DNA of 29,054 nt from the NCBI GenBank assembly GCA_903772945.1, contig CAICTM010001450.1, forward strand, positions 1 to 29,054. The letters run 5' to 3'. The stretch comes from Seminavis robusta (Eukaryota > Bacillariophyta > Bacillariophyceae > Naviculales > Naviculaceae). Below the pieces are notes generated by a model. That model made no database searches, was not told the DNA's origin, and saw only the letters and a program-made list of their open reading frames with translations. The translations under genes were made by a program, and so were the position numbers. Below, piece by piece: positions 20,091 to 27,069 of the stretch (within the stretch, counting starts at the first letter, position 1; each line of letters begins with the position of its first letter).

Positions 20091-20519
20091 ATGCTTCATC
20101 TCAAAGATCCACCTGCTACTAAAGTTCATCAAGACGACTTTTCCCCGGGCAAGGGGAATGCCTTGCAGGCTTGTGTCGCTTCCTTGTTTGATCAACCCTT
20201 GGATGAGGTTCCCAACTTTATCGAACTGGACTGTGGCTATGAACAGGGGATACAAGACTACTTACAACAGAACAAATCTAGCTACACGGCTGTCAAGAAG
20301 AAACCCAGCAACGACAACACGGACAATGACACCGGGAAGCTCTGTATTCTGCGAGGCAAATCACCTCGTGGTGACTTTGGGCACGTGATTGTGGCCAGGG
20401 TGGTGGAAGGAGGGGATAAAGAGACAACCTTCACGCCCGTGCACGACCCTCATCCCGAGGGAACCTTTCTGGATAACAGTGAACCATTTGGATGGTACAT
20501 GACTTTTGAGAAGGCTTGA
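20091..20519 (+). CDS. Small papain-like/C39-like fold protein
   Basis: A 142-aa cytosolic-type protein with no signal peptide. It follows the pattern of short bacterial proteins of papain-like (C39-like) fold that I recall: a Gly-Asn at the start of the first helix (PGKGNALQACVASLFDQPLD, residues 19-38), then VPNFIEL, then SPRGDFGHVIVARV (91-104) and HDPHPEGTF (118-126), ending in a Trp/Tyr strand. In such proteins the residue after GN is often the catalytic Cys. Here it is Ala24, with Cys28 four positions on, while His98 and Asp119 remain where the other triad residues would be. It may therefore be inactive or bind rather than cut. The insert at 64-82 is Lys/Asn/Asp-rich. Such proteins are commonest in bacteria, so an old transfer is possible. 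Substrate unknown. Confidence 0.55.
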   Translation: MLHLKDPPATKVHQDDFSPGKGNALQACVASLFDQPLDEVPNFIELDCGYEQGIQDYLQQNKSSYTAVKKKPSNDNTDNDTGKLCILRGKSPRGDFGHVIVARVVEGGDKETTFTPVHDPHPEGTFLDNSEPFGWYMTFEKA

Positions 20520-20588
20520 ACAAAACAAAAGAGCTACCAATTTAGCTAGCTAGACACACTACATGTAGAAGACTTCATGTCATGTCTA

Positions 20589-21765
20589 TTATATTGCCAT
20601 CATTTCTTGTTTGGCTTGCTCCAGATAGTCCCGACACCCTTTGGGCAAACTGTGGTATTTGCCATGGTATGCCTCCATGGCTGGCAATGCGGTTTCGTAG
20701 CAGTCAATCGCCTTTTGCAGGTCATTTTGACTGTGATGTAGACTCCCCAACGTGTACATCATCACGGCGAGCATGGGATGATACGGCGGATAAAAACACT
20801 GTGTCATGGTTTCTACCATTTCCGCGCACTGCTCCGTGGCCAATGATAATTCTCCCGCTGCCATGAGGGTTGTGTGGAGTTGTGAACGTGCCTTGTACAA
20901 TGCCAAATGTCGTGGGTGCAGTACTTTGGCTCTGGCTTGGACACATTGTTGTACCAGATTGACTTCTTGTGCAATGTCATCCGTCACGGCAGCTTGTTGT
21001 AATAGACGTTCCGTATTCTGTATTATGGTTTGGACCATGTCCTGGTCCAACGTGGTCGTGGTCGTCAACACCTGATCGGCACGAGCCCATTTCCCCGTGG
21101 GATCTTGACAGCGGATACAGTCACAAGAAAAGCCGTAGGTGCGGTAGAGTTTGTCTCGTCGCTCCGGCGACGTACCACTCAGATCGACGTAGCAATGACA
21201 GAGTTCTTGTCCGCGTTCGACCGTGACGAGGCATTTGATGATTTGTAGATTCTTATTATTGCTGCTTGTTGATGATTGATAGAAAATGCCACAATTGGGT
21301 TCGCAAGAATGATTCAAAATGGCTCCGGCGGGATAAACTCCCGCGCCCAAAAAGAAGAGAAGATCATCGACAATGCCAAAATTGTTGGAATCAAAGCGTG
21401 CCAACAGTTCGACAATCATCATGGTTGTTGTTGTTGTTGTTGTGTCGATAAGGTCGGGAGACAACAGGTTCAGCGAGAGAACCAACTTGGCAATTTCGTA
21501 GTGACTGGGTTGAATGCATTTCTCGTGAAAGACCAGATCCTTGACTCGTTGGAATTGGACCGGATTGGTCTTGGAGAGACGAAAGACTCGAGCTACCAAC
21601 AAGGCATCGGCCAAACAATGATAGAAACTACTACTCTCTGGCTGCTGTTCTTCTTGTTTGTCTTGTGATAGCGCCGTGCATTCCTCCTTGTGCGCTTTCC
21701 AATCCCTTTGCTGGCATTTCTTGCCACAGTACCAAAAGCGACGACATTGACTGCAGCGAAGGAGC

Positions 21766-21797
<32 letters not shown>

Positions 21798-21980
21798 CTC
21801 GGGTTTGCAGAAGCAATGATTGCAACGGAGACTCCACTGCTTGGGATGCAGCAAGGTCGACACGGGGGTTTCCTTCAAAATAGTTTCTCCCCTCTGGATC
21901 TTGCGTTTCGCCACAACTTTGCGGTTGGGGACTTGACCGACTACTTCCACACTGTCACTCCATTCGACAATGGATTTCAT
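20589..21980 (-). CDS. SMYD-type SET/MYND protein lysine methyltransferase
   Basis: The frame is 463 aa. An N-terminal split SET part (KVVAKRKIQRGETILKE, 21-37) is followed by a MYND zinc finger with Cys53, Cys56, Cys76, Cys79, Cys85, Cys89, His97 and Cys101. The second SET part carries AILNHSCEPNC (220-230), the cofactor and catalytic signature, then GQELCHCYVDL (258-267, where SMYD proteins usually have a Y-x-D/Y). Post-SET cysteines follow in CDCIRC (286-291). The rest (about 300-463) is helical, like the TPR-like C-terminal domain of SMYD proteins. This is the full family order and usual length. SMYD proteins methylate lysines of histones and other proteins using S-adenosylmethionine. Oddities are ten Asn inside the zinc finger loop (62-71) and a Thr run (180-186), both from triplet repeats. 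Confidence 0.9.
21769..21795. repeat. GTT microsatellite encoding the Asn run
   Basis: About nine GTT units on the plus strand, giving consecutive Asn codons in the MYND loop of the minus-strand SMYD gene. A shorter GTT run at about 21425-21442 lies at the Thr-coding stretch of the same gene. Confidence 0.8.
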
Positions 21981-22047
21981 GGCCTGCTTGATTATTTTTA
22001 AAAATAGTAGTATTACCTGTGAGAGTTTCTGGCTTGCGAACTAGATA

Positions 22048-22599
22048 TTAGTTGGACCTGCCAATCTCAAGCATCAGACCGTAGAGTGAAGAAAGGGTGG
22101 TGGGAAAGAAAGCCTTTGGATCCAGTTCGCCTTGGATCTTTCTCAACAAAGAGATCTTTTGTGCGTCCATCCTAAATGTCCACGCGTTATTCGCGCTCGA
22201 CAAAGACCTTGGTTCCTGGACAACTTCCAGTAGTCTAACCGCTCTTGAATCCTTGATTGTGACATTGCTGCGGCACATTGATGAACCTTCATTTTAAAAG
22301 CAAGCTGCTTCAGGCTGTTTTGTGAAGCAAAAGTCATACGGAATGCTCGTGGTACCATGGAATGAATATTCTTGGGGTGCTTGTGTTTGCAATTCCACAC
22401 AAAAGTAGACTTCAAACTTCACGTTTGACTCATCATTGGGTGTGCAGATAACAAGATGCATCATTGGTGCATTGGAATCATTGACAGAGTGAAAGTTGTG
22501 CAAGGAATTGTATCTAAGGAAAGTGCAGCTTGCATGCCAAAAATCTCCTTGGATGGAGTCAGTCTTCATGGTTTTACCAATGCTTGGAAAACAGAACAT
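22048..22599 (-). pseudogene. Unrecognised broken minus-strand ORF
   Basis: Two open stretches in the same frame (22599-22294 and 22278-22048) are separated only by one stop (TAA) and five codons. Both read like protein: APMMHLVICTPNDESNVKFE in the first, and DAQKISLLRKIQGELDPKAF in the second. The end (a Lys/Arg helix, then LDP-K-x-F) faintly recalls the C-terminus of FAD-linked oxidases, too weakly to assign. No family is recognised. It may be a gene remnant or chance openness; the plus strand also has short open frames here. Confidence 0.3.
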
Positions 22600-23292
22600 A
22601 TAACTGAAGATCCTTACTCACTCCAAAGAGCATTCTCTTGGCCTCAAAAGTTTGCTGACAAGATGGAGCTAAATATATCTCTGCTGATTATGTATGTTTA
22701 GGATACAGGTGCCATATGGATCCTGTCAACTACCAAATCACCTACTGGGCGCAAGTCAACAAAGCTGAGCAATCAGAATGCATCCTTGCATGAGCTGGTT
22801 GTGGCCTTGGAAAATACCACCAAGAAGCTCCCTGGTGATCCAGACAAAACTCTGGTATGGGATCCTCCAAATGAGCACAGGACCAGCTTCTGTGGTTGTA
22901 GTTTGAATCTGCTCTCTTCTAGTTTGTGGATCCAGTGGTCTGTCTGGGTTGAATTAATTATAAAAAGTGCCTACTAGTAGCTCGAAACTCCTAAAAAATC
23001 AATTGTGTTTCCCAAAAGGTCTCACTACACCTGCAGATGAACCATGAGGCCACCTTACTCCTTTCCATCCGTGGGCTCTTGAGAACCAACTATGGATCTC
23101 GGGGTTGCTTCTGATGTTGCATGACTTCCGCAAAACTTCGAAACCTCCCACGCAGGCCAGTCCCAGCGCGAGGAGCGAAATTTCGGGAACGAACCGGCAG
23201 GTTTTGTATGTGGGAAGTGGTACAGTAGTAGGTTTGTACAGAGTTCTACACAGACCGACCGTTAAATACAAAACCAGCCGTTAATCGTTCCC
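22600..23292. other. Intergenic stretch with no supported gene
   Basis: Short plus-strand open stretches (22456-22701 and 22786-22977) are in unrelated frames with stops between them. They show no domain and look like decayed coding or repeat DNA. The right end is AT-rich and contains GACCGACCGTTAAAT words related to the foldback element that follows. Confidence 0.35.
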
Positions 23293-23470
23293 TTAAAAAC
23301 TGACCTGCTACTTAGGGCCGGCTGTGCCCCATCGGTCTCCGGCCTGACTAAGTAACTGACCATCGGGCTGTCGGGCTTGCGCCCTCTCTTAAGCCCTCGG
23401 TCAGTTACTTAGGCAGACCTCCGACCTTGGGTCCCTGCCTCAATCCCTAAGTAAGCCGGTCTGTTTTTAA
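23293..23470. mobile_element. Small foldback element (MITE-like), TTAA-flanked
   Basis: The element has imperfect outer inverted repeats: TTAAAAACTGACC...CTACTTAGGG at 23293-23316 against the reverse complement of CCCTAAGTAAGCCGGTCTGTTTTTAA at 23445-23470. It also has a perfect 14-bp inner inverted repeat, CTAAGTAACTGACC at 23348-23361 and GGTCAGTTACTTAG at 23399-23412. It is 178 bases long with no coding capacity. TTAA at both ends fits the TTAA target duplication of piggyBac-type elements, but it may simply be part of the repeat, so the superfamily is not assigned. It ends 97 bases before the start codon of the gene at 23568. Confidence 0.65.
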
Positions 23471-23567
23471 TAAAACCAACGCACCCTCCAAGAAACCAAA
23501 TTGTGACATCTCCAACGGTGTGAGTAAGGGAAAAGTATTGGCCCCAAAAGATCCCTCGTACTCGACA

Positions 23568-26500
23568 ATGATGCACTGCCGGCAAGGAGTAGCAGCAATA
23601 ATCTCCTTGTGCTTCGTCCTTTTAATAGCACTGGACTCATGTTGCATCGTTGCTGGCACTTGGAGTAGTGGTGGTCGCAACGATGAAAATACGAAACATG
23701 TGCGACAACATCACCCATCCCATCGGAAGAAGCCCCCACCAAATCGAAGATTGCGAAAAGGAACACTGTACAAGAATGGCGTTGGTGTTGATGCACGGGA
23801 ATGGGAGGGTGGAAATGGAGAATCAGCAACAGTAGCAAACAAGGCCAACAACAACAAACAAGGACGGGGGGGCTCTGCATTGAATGCGGCAAGATATGCC
23901 GAACCAGCCATCAACACACAGGCGGTCGATACACCCTATATAGTTGAAACGCCCATTTCAGGAGCAGAATTAGATCAGAATAACCCTGATATGACTTGGG
24001 GAACTCAATGGGTACGTGATGCGGAACCAGCGGATCAAATCGACGACAATGGTGCTAGAACCGCTCCGGCGAAGAAGGTCATGTTCTGGGGTCAAAACCG
24101 AAATGCTGATGTTGAAAAGAGGCATTTTGGCCCCCATCATGCCGGTACAGGGCCATATCGTGGTGAACGTGCCACAGATCGAAAAGGCCGTGGGCGTCGT
24201 TCACGCGGAAGTGATATGGGCAAACGAAAAGGTCAAGGCCGAGGAAAAATGGATTCAGGTGGTGGCGGCAATGACGATTATTATGTTGTTGATGGTGGAG
24301 GCTACGATGAATATGCTGATGATGATGGTGGTGGTGGTGGAGGAGGAGGAGGGCGAAAAAGAATGGTAATGAGTAGTTCTGGCAGTTCTTCTGGAAAACG
24401 AAAAGGTGATTCTGGAGGAACCAAGGATGGACGTGGTTACGAAAAAAGGAAGTCCGGAAGCAATTCTGGGAAGAGAAAGTCTGGTAGTGGTGGGGGTATG
24501 AGGAGAAAGGGAGGTTCAAGGCAACTGGGGGATCGGTACAGTCAGGCAAGAAGGGAGCAAAAAGGAGGCGGCGTCGTATTCAAGAACAAGGATGGAAACA
24601 ATGGCAGAGACGAACTTGTTTCAGATGAAGAACAGGAATATGAATTGCCTGCTGCACCCAATGCAGTCGAGCAAGCTTCCGCTTCTACTGAAGAAAACGA
24701 CAATGCATACATATCGTCAAACACAATGATGCAAGAGAATTCGGACCCTGGGCATCAATTGCCTGCTTCTCCCAATGCAGTTGAGCAGGCTTCCGTTTCC
24801 ATCGAAGAAATTGACAATGCATACATTTCCTCAAATACAATACCGGAGCTGGACCAGCCAGCACCCAAGGGAAGCTTTGACAATGCCGACGGCGTCACGT
24901 CCTCAAACGCAAAGCTGGAGCAGCAACAACAGCAACATCCATCCCCAAATGCAGTAGAGCAAGGGACCACGGAAGAATTTGAAAACACAGAGGATATCGC
25001 ACTATCCTCAAACACCAAGTGGGAGGAAGATTTCTTGGCCCAGCCTGAGGGCAATGTGTGGAATCAAGAGAATGACGAACCAATAAACTGGAACAAAAGG
25101 TTGGGCGGCAAACAAGCCAAGACAGCAGCCGAAGCATATCGTGAGGCGAACAATGTTGGTCGGGCGAAGAACGAAAAGGAACCCAACGTTGATGGTGAAA
25201 TCGAGAAGCAAGAGAAGAAAGGAAGAGAAGAGAAAGCGGGGAAACAGGTTGAAGAACAGATACCCGACGACGGAGCCGGCAAAGGAAGGCCAGGTGAGGA
25301 GCCACTGAATTCTGAAGCTGAGGCACAGGCGGGTTCTCCGGGGGGAAATAAAGGCGAGGTCGGAGCGGCTGTTGGTAATCCTTATCCAGGAGAAGCTTAT
25401 TATGAGCATCAAGACGAATTGGCTGCTCAAGAACATGCAGGTGAAGACTTTGGCATCCTTGCTCCTGATGAGAAAACAGGAGAAGCTCCAGACGAGCCTC
25501 AATCATCTTCTGCGGACATCGATGCCAATGCGGTCGCTCATGCCTTACCCCTTGCTGGTTATGACCTTCCATCTTCGAATCCAACCACAGACAGTCCAAG
25601 TAACAGTCCCAGCACCTGGCAGGCAGCTAGGACTTTCAACCCAACCGAAAATATACCTACCTCTTCTGCTCCAAGTTCGGCGCCGAGCGGCAGCCCGAGC
25701 CAAACCCTAAGTCCAAGTCTTAGCCCTTCACAACCTAGTCAATCCGGAGAAGATAGCACGACCAACTTGGGGGGAGTCACCGTCGTTGGTTGGGATAGCA
25801 ACAACAATGGTAACAACAGTGGCAATGAAGTCGGAAAAGATGACAGCAACACAGTCGACAATGCGGTACCTGAGGATGAAGCTGGAGAAGATATCAACCT
25901 GCTTGGGGGCGTAACTGTAGTTGGTTGGGGCAGCATCGCTGGTGATGGTGTTGGTATTGACAGTGGCAGCACCACTACGGAAACTCCCACATCTGCCAGT
26001 CCGACTACGGAAGCCCCTACATCTGCCAGTCCCAGTACAGCCAATCCTACCACTCCAACTCCAAGCACGACAAGCCCTTCCTCCTTTGCTCCCACAGGAG
26101 TCCAGAATGGAGGTGATAGCTCAGGGATCAACAAATCTCTCAGAGTGAAAGATGACCCCACAGAGTTATCCAGAGATCATGTCAAAGATGATTTTGCTGG
26201 GAATGAGCAGACAGACGATTTCTGGTGGGATGGAGAAGAGCAGAATGCGGCAATAGCATCAATACCCACACAGAATCCAGGAGCACCGCCCAACTCAACA
26301 GAAGACAGGAGCGACTGTCGCATTTGCTCCAGTGGAAACAAACCGTTGAACCCAAACAGAGTGATTATGCATACCAAACAAACTTGCCAAGAACTGGCTG
26401 AAGAGCTTGACTTGGCCCCTGTAGCATCTTGCACCGCAAAGAAGACAATCCTTCCGATTGACGTGGAGGCATATTGCGGTTGCGAGGGTGTCACAATGAC

Positions 26501-26714
26501 GAGCTGGTGCACATTCTGTCCGCAAGGAACCAGCAACATATATCGCGATGTCACCATACCTTCGCTCAATATGATGTCCTGTGGGGACGTTGAATTGCAT
26601 TCTTCCTTCATCACCGTTCCCGGGGTTTGTGAGAGTTTGGGGCATCTTTCAAGTCTCTGCTGCGGAACCTTGGATACGTACTGGCGCCCACCACTAGAAC
26701 AGAAACAGAAATAG
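23568..26714 (+). CDS. Large secreted protein with silaffin-like tract and C-terminal cysteine domain
   Basis: Starting at the ATG at 23568 gives 1048 aa with a clear signal peptide (AAIISLCFVLLIALDSCCIVAG, about 9-30; shown in part). A Lys/Arg/Pro-rich segment with R-R-L-R-K at 60-64 follows, then an acidic segment with MTWGTQW. A tract of Gly/Asp/Tyr and then Ser/Lys/Gly (about 235-325, e.g. KRKSGSNSGKRKSGSGGG) resembles silaffin repeats in composition. Next are diverged copies of P-N-A-V-E-Q...S-S-N-T (about 360-480), a Glu/Lys coiled region, a Ser/Pro stalk, two LGGVTVVGW repeats (near 733 and 778), and a Thr/Ser/Pro stalk. The cysteine domain (about 914-1040) has 12 Cys that match the protein at 17938 (CRIC, EAYCGC, CTFCPQG, LCCGTLDTYW). 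Probably a secreted cell-wall or adhesive glycoprotein. Function is inferred from architecture only. Confidence 0.75.
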   Translation: MMHCRQGVAAIISLCFVLLIALDSCCIVAGTWSSGGRNDENTKHVRQHHPSHRKKPPPNRRLRKGTLYKNGVGVDAREWEGGNGESATVANKANNNKQGRGGSALNAARYAEPAINTQAVDTPYIVETPISGAELDQNNPDMTWGTQWVRDAEPADQIDDNGARTAPAKKVMFWGQNRNADVEKRHFGPHHAGTGPYRGERATDRKGRGRRSRGSDMGKRKGQGRGKMDSGGGGNDDYYVVDGGGYDEYADDDGGGGGGGGGRKRMVMSSSGSSSGKRKGDSGGTKDGRGYEKRKSGSNSGKRKSGSGGGMRRKGGSRQLGDRYSQARREQKGGGVVFKNKDGNNGRDELVSDEEQEYELPAAPNAVEQASASTEENDNAYISSNTMMQENSDPGHQLPASPNAVEQASVSIEEIDNAYISSNTIPELDQPAPKGSFDNADGVTSSNAKLEQQQQQHPSPNAVEQGTTEEFENTEDIALSSNTKWEEDFLAQPEGNVWNQENDEPINWNKRLGGKQAKTAAEAYREANNVGRAKNEKEPNVDGEIEKQEKKGREEKAGKQVEEQIPDDGAGKGRPGEEPLNSEAEAQAGSPGGNKGEVGAAVGNPYPGEAYYEHQDELAAQEHAGEDFGILAPDEKTGEAPDEPQSSSADIDANAVAHALPLAGYDLPSSNPTTDSPSNSPSTWQAARTFNPTENIPTSSAPSSAPSGSPSQTLSPSLSPSQPSQSGEDSTTNLGGVTVVGWDSNNNGNNSGNEVGKDDSNTVDNAVPEDEAGEDINLLGGVTVVGWGSIAGDGVGIDSGSTTTETPTSASPTTEAPTSASPSTANPTTPTPSTTSPSSFAPTGVQNGGDSSGINKSLRVKDDPTELSRDHVKDDFAGNEQTDDFWWDGEEQNAAIASIPTQNPGAPPNSTEDRSDCRICSSGNKPLNPNRVIMHTKQTCQELAEELDLAPVASCTAKKTILPIDVEAYCGCEGVTMTSWCTFCPQGTSNIYRDVTIPSLNMMSCGDVELHSSFITVPGVCESLGHLSSLCCGTLDTYWRPPLEQKQK

Positions 26715-27069
26715 AAAGAGACTGGGGCTCAGGAGACGGGTGACGACCATAATGATGATGAAGCTCGATGATGAATCGAGTCGAGTCTACAAGAACTAGA
26801 TAAGAAACCCTGTAATTTTAGCACACTTCCATACTATCCGGACCCGGCTCTTAGGATGGTTATTTGCGAGAATTCGTCGACTCCCGAATAAGAATTGTTC
26901 GGAGCTTTCGGGAGGAGGAGCACCGGCTTTAGGCGCCACTAGGCTGCTGCCTTCAGGGAGGCAAGAAACGAGATTACTGGGGGGGCGGGGAACGCGATTG
27001 TACTCCTCTACTGTCGGGTTTACACAAGCACCCGTTTCATTTGGTCGGCTTGATTCATTTGCTTCTTCT
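26715..27069. other. Convergent 3' region with a short hairpin
   Basis: It lies between the convergent ends of the secreted-protein gene and the GT10 pseudogene. The arms CTCCCGAA (26881-26888) and TTCGGGAG (26907-26914) can pair around an 18-base loop. No gene was seen. Any role in 3' end formation is a guess. Confidence 0.4.

Noticed and set aside
22048..22278. C-terminus of an FAD-linked oxidase
   Set aside because: Only a short LDP-like helix end resembles it; no FAD-binding motif is present upstream.
18271..23759. R-x-L-R as a host-entry effector signal
   Set aside because: The proteins are large, low-complexity, wall-type proteins with a cysteine domain. Nothing else suggests effectors, and the silaffin R-x-L reading fits better.
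26881..26914. Rho-independent-type terminator hairpin
   Set aside because: An 8-bp stem without a T run; the organism is eukaryotic, so such a terminator is not expected.
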